From Paramoeba atlantica (taxonomy: Eukaryota; Discosea): a DNA stretch of 64,000 nt. Below the pieces are notes generated by a model. It had not been told where the DNA came from. It saw only the letters and a program-made list of their open reading frames with translations, and searched no databases. The stretch covers positions 1 to 64,000 of the forward strand of contig CDRNVI010000158.1 of assembly GCA_977017575.1 (NCBI GenBank). The letters are read 5' to 3'. Shown one piece after another: positions 33,586 through 43,691 of this stretch (its first letter is position 1; the number at the start of each line of letters is the position of its first letter). Position numbers and translations under genes: made by a program.

Positions 33586-33959
33586 CTCGCTTTCTTCTCA
33601 AACACAGAAAGAGAAAGAAAGAGAAAGAAAAATAGAAAAAAAAACAGAAAAAAAAAAAGGAAATAGAACTCTAAAATTAGAGTATGGGGTTTTACTTTCC
33701 CCGTTCTTTGTTTTCAGTTTATGATTTCACCAGAATGCTGAAACCCAATGAACCACCGGAAGAGTTAAAAAATTCAATGAATTGTCTTTTTTCATAAGAG
33801 TAATCAAACATTTTTTATTGAGATCCCAAGGAACCAAACAGATAGATCTTGGGATCGTGATCCAAAAATCGGACGCAATGAAGAAAGGAGAGATTCACAA
33901 GAAAGAGGATGAGAGAGGATCTGGATCGAGATTATGAAGACGTTCGAGAAGGAAAAAAT
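33586..33959 (-). promoter_or_regulatory. 5' flank of TAF6, with perfect 7-2-7 palindrome
   Basis: 374 bp between the TAF6 start and the G-gamma stop. At about 33668-33683 it contains ACTCTAAAATTAGAGT, a perfect inverted repeat with a 2-base centre, about 85 bp upstream of the start codon. Similar motifs occur upstream of other genes here (see findings). Confidence 0.4.
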
Positions 33960-34181
33960 TTACAAGATTTCGCAACCACCACCACCACCACCACCTCCTT
34001 GACCCAAGATGAAGGGGTTCTCACCGGCGAAATCGGGGAGGAGAGGGTCCTTTGTTGAGTCACAATAGGACTTCAAATCCTTACAAGCTTCAGAAGCAGA
34101 ACAAATTGTGCCGGCAAACTTCAACTCATCGCGGAGTTGGTCGTTCTGAGCGACAAGTTTTTTCAATTGAGCGTCAGCCAT
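33960..34181 (-). CDS. Heterotrimeric G-protein gamma subunit
   Basis: 73 residues if translation starts at MADAQLKKL (ATG 34179-34181), the usual form; an in-frame ATG at 34205 would add eight residues. The N-terminal helix (QLKKLVAQNDQLRDELKFAG) is the coiled coil that pairs with G-beta. It is followed by LKSYCDSTKDPLL, matching the G-gamma LxxYCexxxxDPLL element, and ENPFILGQ, matching the NPF motif. A run of glycines then leads to CEIL, a CaaX box whose final Leu predicts geranylgeranylation and membrane anchoring. Size, motif order and lipidation site all fit. Single exon. It works with G-alpha and G-beta under GPCRs. Confidence 0.9.
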   Translation of the reverse strand: MADAQLKKLVAQNDQLRDELKFAGTICSASEACKDLKSYCDSTKDPLLPDFAGENPFILGQGGGGGGGGCEIL

Positions 34182-34349
34182 GTTGTTGTGCAAAACAACC
34201 GCCAAACAAAAAACAAAAAAAGAAAAAAAAGCAACAAAAAGAGTAGAACCCTAAATTTAGCTCTTATTTCTTTTTCTTTTTTGTGATTTTTCTTTCGCCA
34301 CATTCCTCCCATTCTATTGTTGAAAGCGCCTTCCAATTGGGATTGCTTT
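34182..34349. promoter_or_regulatory. Divergent promoter of G-gamma and the FAM221-like gene
   Basis: 168 bp between divergent starts. Contains CCTAAATTTAG at about 34250-34260, a 10-bp palindrome (CTAAATTTAG) resembling the one upstream of TAF6. Confidence 0.4.
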
Positions 34350-34904
34350 ATGGATGGACGAACTTATCTTGATATGAAAGCGACCTCACGTTGCGGTTCT
34401 ATAACAATTGAAATTGAAGTTCGACTCACTTTCGAAGAACACCCAGATCAAGAGACACTTTTGGTTCGGGTTAAGGGCGAAATGGAACACACATACGCCC
34501 AGGCTCAAGGTCAGTCAGAGATTGAATTTGTTGAAGGAAGTTTCGACCCTAAGACAAGAAAAATTGTTCTTCTTGGAAATAGACGAACAGGAAAGTTTCC
34601 CAAAGGACATCCCCCTCCCCCAATCGACGAACATTGTGATGAATGTGATTGCAATGCCTATCGAACTGGTTTTATGGCCGACTCAAATCATCATCCCTGT
34701 TTTTGTGGTCATAGAATTGAGTCACATCAGAACCGACCACCAGTATCGCACTTAGTTATCCTGGCCCAATATAACTTAACACTTCCTGAGAATCTGTCAG
34801 AAAAATTTGATGCGATGGCTCAATCCCAAAGAGAACCAAACCATACAGCGGAAATGCAGTTCTGGGAAGAATGTGTTGTTGTGAAGCCTGCTGCCCATCG
34901 TTGA
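34350..34904 (+). CDS. Cys/His-rich protein resembling FAM221
   Basis: Single exon, 184 residues from the ATG at 34350 (MDGRTYLDMKATSRC). The frame is open a little further upstream but has no ATG there. Residues about 110-135 carry CDECDC, then PCFCGHRIESH, a spacing of Cys and His that suggests zinc binding and recalls the C-terminal signature of FAM221 proteins (short CxC then CxCGHxxxxH). The first half (SITIEIEVRLTFEEH, TLLVRVKGEMEHTY) predicts beta strands. The family link is from memory and function is unknown. Confidence 0.6.
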   Translation: MDGRTYLDMKATSRCGSITIEIEVRLTFEEHPDQETLLVRVKGEMEHTYAQAQGQSEIEFVEGSFDPKTRKIVLLGNRRTGKFPKGHPPPPIDEHCDECDCNAYRTGFMADSNHHPCFCGHRIESHQNRPPVSHLVILAQYNLTLPENLSEKFDAMAQSQREPNHTAEMQFWEECVVVKPAAHR

Positions 34905-35001
34905 GACTTTATTTAAGAAACTTTTTTTCTTCCAGAGGAGTTCAAAAAAAAAAAATGTAAAGAAGAAAAAAGAAATGAGATAAGGAATAATTATTTGATT
35001 T

Positions 35002-35619
35002 TCAAATGCGGTCATGAATGGAACGTAAAGGAGTGAGAGATGGATTGGATTGATATATCAGTTCTTTGACCTCATCATATTCGTGAAACCCTCCAGTAAA
35101 GTTACCAATTATCCTTTTAACAGAACGTTCATAACGAAAATCTTTCGAACCATCCCCTTTCTCAATCCACCATTGAACATCCAAAATGAGTGGATTGAAC
35201 GACAAACTTTCAAACCATTTTGAAGCTCGAGGAAAAGCTTCAGGGTCTTTTGGACCTGGATAACTCTGATATGGAAGATCATCTCTTTTCAAAAAATAAA
35301 CCTCTCCATTTTTGTCTTTTGATTTCAGAAGGCTCATGAAATCCTTATTTCGCCACATTTCAGGATAAGGACCTGGTTGTCGTTCAGCATCTTTTCGATG
35401 GATCTCGGTTTTTGGAAAAACCCAAGTTTTTTTGGATCCAAAGAAAAACAGAGACTGTTTCAAAACTTCTGGAGGGACTTTTTTCCATTCGAGAAAGAAT
35501 CGTGATGCACTGATAAAAACAAAACGATACTGAGAGTCGTTTTTGCCTTTTTCTTTCTTTTTGTCATCCACTTCTTCTTCTTCTCCTTTCGTTTCTTCCC
35601 TTCCCTTTTCTTCGTCCAT
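35002..35619 (-). CDS. Hypothetical protein
   Basis: Single exon, 205 residues from the ATG at 35617-35619. After a Glu/Lys-rich N-terminus (about 30 residues) the sequence is well mixed and globular: RFVFISASRFFLEWKKVP, FFFGSKKTWVFPKTEIHR, YFLKRDDLPYQSYPGPK, LILDVQWWIEKGDG, VKRIIGNFTGGFHEY. No signal peptide or membrane span, no family recognised. Its 3' end converges with the FAM221-like gene (about 100 bp between stops). Confidence 0.6.
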   Translation of the reverse strand: MDEEKGREETKGEEEEVDDKKKEKGKNDSQYRFVFISASRFFLEWKKVPPEVLKQSLFFFGSKKTWVFPKTEIHRKDAERQPGPYPEMWRNKDFMSLLKSKDKNGEVYFLKRDDLPYQSYPGPKDPEAFPRASKWFESLSFNPLILDVQWWIEKGDGSKDFRYERSVKRIIGNFTGGFHEYDEVKELIYQSNPSLTPLRSIHDRI

Positions 35620-35812
35620 CAAAACGAGTCAGCCCAAACACAAAAGAATGAAAAAACAAAAAAAACAAAACAAAAAAAAAAATGAACACTACCTTAACAA
35701 AAACACCACCCACCACAAAAACTGGAGCATAAAACAGGTTTTTTTGAAAAGTCTCTTTTTTTCGGTGAATCTTTTTTTTTCGTTTTCCAAGAGAGCGAGT
35801 GGCTATTTCAAG

Positions 35813-37335
35813 ATGGCTGACTTTTATGAGAAACTTAAAGCAATGAGTCAAATGGGTGAGATGTTGGGGATGGGAGGGATTGGGATGAAATATAAAGGTA
35901 AATACATGTCCCCTTTTACAATCGCTGAGCTCCCAACAAAGGAAGAAAGACTGAAGGAATATTCGCTTGTCTTTTCTGCCTTTCCTGACGAGATTGAAAG
36001 CAACATTGAAAACCCTCCTGATGATGTACTTGATGATTCTTTTGGAGAATTTTTGGAAATATGGGTTGTCAGAATGAGAAGTGAGTTTGGAAGCGGGAAA
36101 CAATTTACAGAAGAGAATATGCAAGCGGGTGTGATTGAGAATCTTCTGATTCCCTGTCTTGATCATCCAACGAAATACCTCGCTCCTTATTCGTTTATGG
36201 CGTTGACTGCAGCCGCGAGTGAATATCAAGAAGCAAGAAGAAGAATTATGGCTGTCAAGGATACTTGGTTCAAGAGAGCCTGTTTGATTCTCAGGGAAGG
36301 GATGGTCACTGAGATTAATGGGGCCAGGTTTGTCGTTTTTCTTTGCTTTTTTTGTTTTTTGTTTTTTGTTTTTTGTTTTTTGTTAGATCTTGGGGAGAAT
36401 TTTTTTTGAGTTTCTCTTTTGTTCTTTTATTTTGTTCTTTTTTTTATTCTGAATCATATTTTTTTTTGTCCAGTGCCTTATTCTATGTTCTCCTCCAATA
36501 TTCTCCTTGGAGACAACAATTCACACCAGAAGAAAAAAAACTCTGTATTCAGGTTTTCTTCTTTCGTAAAGTCTTTTTGTGGACTCATCTTCTCCTTTTT
36601 TTATTTATTATTATTACTAATTTTTTCATCCCCCTCTTTGATGAAGAGTTTAAGAGTTGCAGAGAAGTTTAAATTGAAACAGTTTCTCAAGGAAGTCGCG
36701 AATCCACAAGGCGATCCCCACCCTTTCCAACGAAGGGGAGAAGAAATGTGGCCACATCTCCAGGTTTTTGGTTTTTTCCTCTTCTCTCTCCCTTTTGGGT
36801 TATTTTGTTTTGTTGTAGAGTTTTTTTTTAAGAGATTGAATTTTTAGGGAGGGTGGTTTGAGGGGTCAATTATTTTGGGAGATGTTTTTTAAAAAACTGA
36901 CTTTTTCTCTCCATTTTTTATTTTACAAAATGAAGACAGATATTATTTATCCCATGGGAGGAGTGAAGAAAATGAAAGAGATGGGACCAGATTATGTGCA
37001 GAACTTGAACCTACTTGCAATTAGGTCAATTGGGATGTTGGAGGGTCGAATTCCCATTGATCATGATGATGCTATTTCACTTGATGAGGTTTTTATTATG
37101 TTTCATTTCTAAAAAATTAATCAAGGACCACAATTAATAGTAATTATTAATTAATTATCCTTCCATTTTTTTAAAATCGATGAAATTTAAACAGGTACCA
37201 AGATGTAGTGCTTGTTCCTCGATGAATCCCTCAAAAAAATGTGCTTGTCAGGAAGCAAGATATTGTAACCAAACTTGCCAAAGAGTTCATTGGAGGGTTC
37301 ATAAAAACACATGTGCAGCAAGAAAAAAGAAATAA
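35813..37335 (+). CDS. MYND zinc-finger protein
   Basis: Start ATG at 35813 (MADFYEKLKAMSQMGEML). The first exon runs to about 36327 (REGMVTEINGAR) with an alpha-helical body; later exons include YVLLQYSPWRQQFTPEE, LKQFLKEVANPQGDPHPFQ and IIYPMGGVKKMKEMGPDY. The last exon (from about 37196) is a C-terminal MYND finger: CSACSSMNPSKKCACQEAR then YCNQTCQRVHWRVHKNTC, with the expected Cys pairs and HxxxC end. The stop is TAA at 37333-37335. MYND fingers bind proline-rich peptides; the body of the protein is not assigned to a family. About five exons, borders approximate. Confidence 0.75.
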
Positions 37336-37601
37336 TTCAAGCAAGATTTTTGAATGATATTTTGTTGGTGGGGAAAGATTCTCACCAAAAAAGTTCTGAA
37401 AACAAAAAAAATTAAATTAAAAGAGTACCCTTTTTGAAGAAGAGGAATCTGATCATGAGAGAGAGGATCTCTCGTGAACCCCTCCTCCACCCCTTTTATT
37501 GTTTTGTTGTTTTAATTGAGAAAAGGAAAAAGAAAAAATGGAAGGAGAGGAGGGAGGAAGAGGGAAAATAAAATAAAATCTTCCCTTTTGATTTTGAAAC
37601 T

Positions 37602-38192
37602 TTAACTTTTTGCTGGTTTAATGTTTACCATGTTCGCCACCTCAACCTGAACTCTGACAAAACCAGCATCATTTGGATATGAGATTACAGCTGGATACAA
37701 AGTTTCTTTCCATTCAAGCAAATAAGGGAAAGATCCCAAATCTCTTCCATTTAAAATGAAAGACATCTCACCATTTTCACTCAAGTTAACCTCAATCACA
37801 TCCCCAACCCGAACGTGATGGTTTGGTTGGATTTCTTTCACTTTCTTTTGTTGATGGGAGAAAACACTGTAACCCCAAGTAGCCCAAAATGCAAGAGCCC
37901 AGCCTTTCGATGCACCCCAACAAGGCCAATTGTTATCTAATTGTTCTCTTGGGGCCACACCAACCGAGAGACTTGGCCCTCCGCTCCCACCAAATGGACC
38001 TAAAAAAATGAAAAGAATATTATTTTAGAGAAGGAAAACAAAAAGGGACATCTCCCTCAGATCGAGCTAACCTATACTCTTGACTCGAACAGTCCAATGA
38101 TAAGAGTTTCCTTTTTCAAGAGGGAACTCAGTGATGATCAAACCATTCTGACGAGACTTGAGCGATTTGGTCCAATCACAATCACCTGCCAT
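37602..38192 (-). CDS. SPRY-domain protein, array copy A (reversed)
   Basis: Two exons. Exon 1 runs from the ATG at 38190-38192 (MAGDCDWTKSLKSRQNGLI, then EFPLEKGNSYHWTVRVK) to about 38073; a short intron follows and exon 2 (about 38000-37602) gives LSVGVAPREQLDNNWPCWG, GWALAFWATWGYSVFSHQ, GDVIEVNLSENGEMSFILNG and ends IKPAKS. The pattern of a Trp-rich core then GDVIxVxL...FxLNGxDLG is that of a SPRY/B30.2 domain, here making up the whole protein (about 170 residues). No signal peptide. It is the most divergent of the seven copies and is divergently arranged with copy B1. SPRY domains bind protein or peptide ligands through surface loops. Confidence 0.8.
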
Positions 38193-38306
38193 TTCCCAAA
38201 ACAAAAATTATTTGGAAAACGAGAACCCAAAAAGAGAGAAGAAGAAAGAGAGAGAACGGTTATTTTTCGTTTTCGCTTTCGGCGATTTTGTGTTGGGGAG
38301 TTGTTG
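38193..38306. promoter_or_regulatory. Divergent promoter of SPRY copies A and B1
   Basis: 114 bp between two divergent start codons. The + side ends with the TTTTCG...TGTTTGGGG-type block that precedes all the tandem copies (here ttcggcgattttgtgttggg). Confidence 0.45.
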
Positions 38307-38889
38307 ATGAGCGGTGACAAGTGGGAGAAGGAAAGGAACCGAGCGGGGTTTGATCGTCAAAGAGTTCCCTCTTGAAAAAGGAAACTCTTATCATTGGACC
38401 ATTCGGATCAAGGTGGCGTCGGAGACTGGTGAGAGTTTCTTTCTTCTCGCCTTTCCCTCTCCCGACCACAACATTCATTCTCTGATTTGAAGAGTTTTTA
38501 CAGTTTTTTTAGGAGCGAGCCGTGGGCCAGCTTTATCAGTTGGTGTGGCTCCAATACACCAAAAAGTAACTGAATTTCCTGTTTGGGGTGCATCTCAAGG
38601 CTGGGCTCTTGCATTTTGGGGTACTTGGGGTTACAGTGTTTTCTCCCACCAAAAAACCAAAGTGAAAGAAATCCAACCAAACCATCATGTTCAGGTTGGG
38701 GATGTGATTGAGGTTAACTTGAGTGGAAATGGTGAGATGTTATTCATTTTAAATGGAAAAGATTTGGGATCTTTCCCTTATTTGCTTGAATGGAACGAAA
38801 CTTTGTATCTGATTGTTTTCTCTTATGGTGGAGCGAAAGTCGAGCTCGAAAGGGACCGTGTTGTGAACATTAAGGCAGCCAGAAGGTGA
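38307..38889 (+). pseudogene. SPRY array copy B1, frame-shifted in exon 1
   Basis: Same two-exon layout as its neighbours (exon 1 38307-38428, phase-1 intron, exon 2 38513-38889). In exon 1 the copy has GCGGGGTTTGAT where copy B4 has GCGGGTTTGAT: one extra G after codon 12, so the frame runs into a stop instead of EFPLEKGNSYHW. Exon 2 is open and complete (VGVAPIHQKVTEFPVWG to AARR). Either it is a recent pseudogene or the G run is a sequencing slip. Also of note, LYLIVF replaces LYPIVF in a conserved position. Confidence 0.65.
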
Positions 38890-39259
38890 GATAACACAGA
38901 CAGAGGAAAGTTCATCTTTGAAAATAATATTTGTTATTTGAAGGGGGGGTGGAGATTATTCTTTCTTGGTTTGGAATTTCACGCCGTGATTCTGTCATTT
39001 GAACAGGAGTTTGATTTGCATTGTGATGGTGCGCCAAACTGGAACCCTTTCGTCAATTAATTTGCATTTGAATCACACTGAAAATTTCATTCTGTAAAAA
39101 TGAACAAAAAAGTTTAGAATGTCAAAACAAGAATAGATAAACATTAGCCAAAATGAAAACAAGTTTTTTCCGAACGAGAAAAACAACACCTCAAAACCCC
39201 ACAAAATTTTTGTTGTTTTTCGTTTTATTTTTGTGTTTGGGGACAGTTCTGAGTTCTTG

Positions 39260-39834
39260 ATGAGCGGTGACAAGTGGGAGGAGACTCTGTATGAAAGGGG
39301 TTTGATCGCCAAAGAGTTCCCTCTTGAAAAAGGAAACTCTTATCATTGGACCGTTCGAGTCAAGGAGGCTGGTGAGATTTTTTCTTTCTTCTCCTTTCCC
39401 TCCGCCCTCCCAACCAACCACAACGTTAAATTCTCTGATTGAAGAGTTTTACAGGAAATAGCCAACATGGGCCAGCTTTATCAGTTGGTGTGGCTCCAAT
39501 ACACCAAAAAGTAACTGAATTTCCTGTTTGGGGTGCATCTCAAGGCTGGGCTCTTGCACTTTGGGCTACTTGGGGTTACAGTGTTTTCTCCCACCAAAAA
39601 ACCAAAGTGAAAGAAATCCAACCAAACCATCAAGTTCAGGTTGGGGATGTGATTGAGGTTAACTTGAGTGAAAATGGTGAGATGTCATTCATTTTAAATG
39701 GAAAAGATTTGGGATCTTTCCCTTATTTGCTTGAATGGAACGAAACTTTGTATCCAGTTGTTTTCTCCTATGGTCGAGCGTCAGTTGAGCTCGAAAGGGA
39801 CCATGTTGTGAACATTAAACCAGCCAAAAGATGA
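39260..39834 (+). CDS. SPRY-domain protein, array copy B2
   Basis: Exon 1 starts at the ATG at 39260 (MSGDKWEETLYERGLIAKEF) and ends with VRVKEAG at a GT in 39371-39373; exon 2 begins after the AG near 39455 and ends at 39834 (IKPAKR). Intact SPRY-only protein of about 165 residues. Loop differences from other copies: ETLYERG after DKW, IHQKVTEFPVWG after VGVAP, and YGRASVELERDH near the end. Confidence 0.8.
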
Positions 39835-40110
39835 AACAACACAGGCAGAGGAAAGTTCATCTTTGCAAATAGTATTTGTTTTTTGAAAGGGGGGAAGAAG
39901 GGAGAGGGGGGTGGAGATTAATCTTTTTTGGTTTCATCGACGATTCCTTTCATTTGAACAGGAGTTTGATTTGCGTTGTGGTGGCACACACAAAAAACAA
40001 ATTCTCAGAAAATTTTTTGAACGAGAAAAACAACACCTCAAAACCTCCCAAAAAATTTTTGTTGTTTTTTTCGTTTTATTTTTGTGTTTGGGGACAGTTC
40101 TGAGTTCTTG

Positions 40111-40684
40111 ATGAGCGGTGACAAGTGGGAGGAGACTCTGTATGAAAGGGGTTTGATCGCCAAAGAGTTCCCTCTTGAAAAAGGAAACTCTTATCATTGG
40201 ACCGTTCGGGTCAAGGAGGCTGGTGAGATTTTCTTTCTTCTCCTTTCCCTCCACCCTCCCAACCAACCACAACGTTCAATTCTCTGATTTGAAGAGTTTT
40301 ACAGGAAAGAGCCAACATGGGCCAGCTTTATCAGTTGGTGTGGCTCCAAAATATCAAAATGTAGATGTGTGGCCTTGTTGGGGTGCATCTCAAGGTTGGG
40401 CTCTTGCATTTTGGGGTACTTGGGGTTACGGTGTTTTCTCCCACCAAAAAACCAAAGTGAAAGAAATCCAACCAAACCATCAAGTTCAGGTTGGGGATGT
40501 GATTGAGGTTAACTTGAGTGGAAATGGTGAGATGTCATTCATTTTAAATGGAAAAGATTTGGGATCTTTCCCTTATTTGCTTGAATGGAAAGAAACTTTG
40601 TATCCGATTGTTTTCTCTTATGGTGGAGCGAAAGTCGAGCTCGAAAGGGACCGTGTTGTGAACATTAAGGCAGCCAGAAGGTGA
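40111..40684 (+). CDS. SPRY-domain protein, array copy B3
   Basis: Two exons as in B2; exon 1 from the ATG at 40111 is the same as in B2 by eye, while exon 2 differs in the loop after VGVAP (KYQNVDVWPCWG) and near the C-terminus (YGGAKVELERDR, IKAARR, shared with B1). It therefore looks like a mosaic of its neighbours, as expected from unequal exchange or gene conversion. Intact. Confidence 0.8.
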
Positions 40685-41072
40685 GATAACACAGACAGAG
40701 GAAAGTTCATCTTTGAAAATAATATTTGTTGTTTTTTGAAGGGGGGGTGGAGATTATTCTTTCTTGGTTTGGAATTTCACGCCGTGATTCCGTCATTTGA
40801 ACAGGAGTTTGATTTGCGTTGTGGTGGTGCTCCAAACTGGAACCCTTTCGTCAATTTTTGCATCACAATCACACTGAATATTTCATTCTGTAAAACTGAA
40901 CAAAAACAAAACAAGAATAGATAATTAGAATCATTTCAATGAAACTCAATTTCAACTTTCCTCAAGCACCCAAAAATGAAAAACAAGTTTTTCCGAACGA
41001 GAAAAACACCTCCCAAAAAATTTTTGTTGTTTTTCGTTTTATTTTTGTGTTTGGGGGAGTTCTGAGTTCTTG

Positions 41073-41641
41073 ATGAGCGGTGACAAGTGGAAGAAGGAAA
41101 GGAACCGAGCGGGTTTGATTGTCAAAGAGTTCCCTCTTGAAAAAGGAAACTCTTATCATTGGACCATTCGAGTCAAGGAGATTGGTGAGATTTTCTTTCT
41201 TCTCCTTTCCCTCCACCCAACCAACCTCAACCGTTCATTCTCTGATTGAAGAGTTTTACAGGAAAGAGCCAACATGGGCCAGCTTTATCAGTTGGTGTGG
41301 CTCCAATACATCAACAAGTAGATGAATGGCCTTGTTGGGGTGCATCTAAAGGTTGGGCTCTTGCATTTTGGGGTACTTGGGGTTACGGTGTTTTCTCCCA
41401 CCAAAAAACCAAAGTGAAAGAAATCCAACCAAACCATCACGTTCGGGTTGGGGATGTGATTGAGGTTAACTTGAGTGGAAATGGCGAGATGTCATTCATT
41501 TTGAATGGAAAAGATTTGGGACCTTTCCCTTATTTGCTTGAATGGAAAGAAACTTTGTATCCGATTGTTTTCTCTTATGGTGGAGCGAAAGTCGAGCTCG
41601 AAAGGGACCCTGTTGTGAACATCAAACCAGCCAAAAGGTGA
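41073..41641 (+). CDS. SPRY-domain protein, array copy B4
   Basis: Exon 1 from the ATG at 41073 (MSGDKWKKERNRAGLIVKEF); exon 2 starts near 41262 and carries IHQQVDEWPCWG after VGVAP and YGGAKVELERDP near the end, stop at 41641. Intact and the closest match to B1 in exon 1, which shows that the extra G in B1 is the change. Confidence 0.8.
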
Positions 41642-42039
41642 GATAACACAGGCAGAGGAAAGTTCATCTTTGAAAATAGTATTTGTTGTTTTTTGAAGGG
41701 GGGGTGGAGATTATTCTTTCTTGGTTTGGAATTTCACGCCGTGATACCACCGTTTGAACAGGAGTTTGATTTGCATTGTGGTGGTGCGCCAAACTGGAAC
41801 CCTTTCGTCAATTTTTGCATCACAATCACACTGAATATTTCATTCTGTAAAACTGAACAAAAAAGTTTAGAATGTCAAAACAAGAATAGATTAAAATTAG
41901 AATCATTTCAATGAAACTCAATTTCAACTTTCCTCGAACACCCAAAAATGAAAAAAAAGTTTTTTCCGAACGAGAAAAACAACACCCCAAAAAAAATTTT
42001 CGTTTTATTTTTGTGTTTGGGAACAGTTCTGAGTTCTTG

Positions 42040-42607
42040 ATGAGCAGTGACAAGTGGGAGAAGGATCTGGATGAAGGGGGTTTGATCGCCAAAGAGTTCC
42101 CTCTTGAAAAAGGAAACTCTTATCATTGGATCGTTCGGATCAAGGAGGCTGGTGAGATTTTCTTTCTTCTCCTTCCCTCCACCCTCCCAACCAACCACAA
42201 CGTTCATTCTCTGATTGAAGAGTTTTACAGGAGGGATCCATGGGACAGCTTTATCAGTTGGTGTGGCTCCAATACATCAAAAAGTAGATAAATGGCCTCG
42301 TTGTGGTGCATCTCAAGGTTGGGCTCTTGCATTTTGGGCTCCTTGGGGTTACAGTGTTTTCTCCCATCAAGAAAAGAAAGTGAAAGAAATCCAACCAAAC
42401 CATCACGTTCGGGTTGGGGATGTGATTGAGGTTAACTTGAGTGAAAATGGTGAGATGTCATTCATTTTAAATGGAAAAGATTTGGGACCTTTCCCTTATT
42501 TGCTTGAATGGAACGAAACTTTGTATCCGATTGTTTTCTCAGCTAGCCAAGCGAAAGTCGAGCTCGAAAGGGACCGTGTTGTGAACATTAAACCAGCAAA
42601 AAAGTGA
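42040..42607 (+). CDS. SPRY-domain protein, array copy B5
   Basis: Exon 1 from the ATG at 42040 (MSSDKWEKDLDEGGLIAKEF), exon 2 from about 42231 with GGIHGTALSVGVAP, then IHQKVDKWPRCG, WAPWGYSVFSHQEKKVKEI and ASQAKVELERDR, stop at 42607 (IKPAKK). Intact. It shares the EKKVKEI segment type with reversed copy A (QKKVKEI), unlike the other + copies (KTKVKEI). Confidence 0.8.
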
Positions 42608-43124
42608 GATAACACAGACAGATGAAGTTCATCTTTGAAAATAATAGTTTATTCAATTGTTTTTTTGTTTTTTGAAGGGGGGAGGATTTTGGAGGGGGGT
42701 TGGATGAGGAAAAGAAGGGAGAGAGGGGGGGTGGGGATTAATCTTTCTTGGTTTCATCGACGATTCCTTGTGCGGAAGTAACAACAAATTTGGAATATGA
42801 ACGGGAGTTTGATTTGCGTTGTGGTGCTGCTCCAAACTGGAACCCTTTCGTCAATTAATTTGCATCGCAATCACACTGAAAATTCCTTTCTGTCACGCGC
42901 TGTCGCACACACAAAAAACAAAATAGTTTAGTATTGAGAAATATTTTTGTGTGTGTCAAAACAAGAAAAAATTAAAATTTTTCTCATTTCAAAGAAACTC
43001 AATCTCAACTTCCCTCGAGCACCCAAAATGAAAAACAATTTTTTTGAACGAGAAACACAACACCTCAAAACCCCACAAAATTTTTGTTGTTTTTCGTTTT
43101 ATTTTTTGTGTTTGGGGGTTGTTG

Positions 43125-43691
43125 ATGAGCGGTGACAAGTGGGAGAAAACGAGCCGAGCGGGTTTGCTTGTCAAAGAGTTCCCTCTTGAAAAAGGAAACT
43201 CTTATCATTGGACCGTTCGAGTCAAGGAGATTGGTGAGATTTTCTTTCTTCTCCTTTCCCTCCACCCTCCCAACCAACCTCAACCGTTCATTCTCTGATT
43301 GAAGAGTTTTACAGGAAAGAGCCAACATGGGCCAGCTTTATCAGTTGGTGTGGCTCCAATTCATGAAGTAAGTTCTTGGCCTTGTTGGGGTGCATCTCAA
43401 GGCTGGGCTCTTGCATTTTGGGGTACTTGGGGTTACAGTGTTTTCTCCCACCAAAAAACCAAAGTGAAAGAAATCCAACCAAACCATCACGTTCAAGTTG
43501 GGGATGTGATTGAGGTTAACTTGAGTGGAAATGGCGAGATGTCATTCATTTTAAATGGAAAAGATTTGGGACCTTTCCCTTATTTGCTTGAATGGAAAGA
43601 AACTTTGTATCCGATTGTTTTCTCTTACCGTGGAGCGACAGTTGAGCTCGAAAGGGACCCTGTTGTGAACATTAAGCCAGCCAAAAGGTGA
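43125..43691 (+). CDS. SPRY-domain protein, array copy B6
   Basis: Exon 1 from the ATG at 43125 (MSGDKWEKTSRAGLLVKEF, two residues shorter in the first loop than B4), exon 2 from about 43315 with IHEVSSWPCWG after VGVAP and YRGATVELERDP near the end, stop at 43691. Intact, last copy of the array. Confidence 0.8.

Noticed and set aside
41238-41330. Possible extra coding exon EEFYRKEPTWASFISWCGS in SPRY units
   Set aside because: It is exon 2 of the SPRY genes read in another frame; the used frame gives SVGVAP in all copies.
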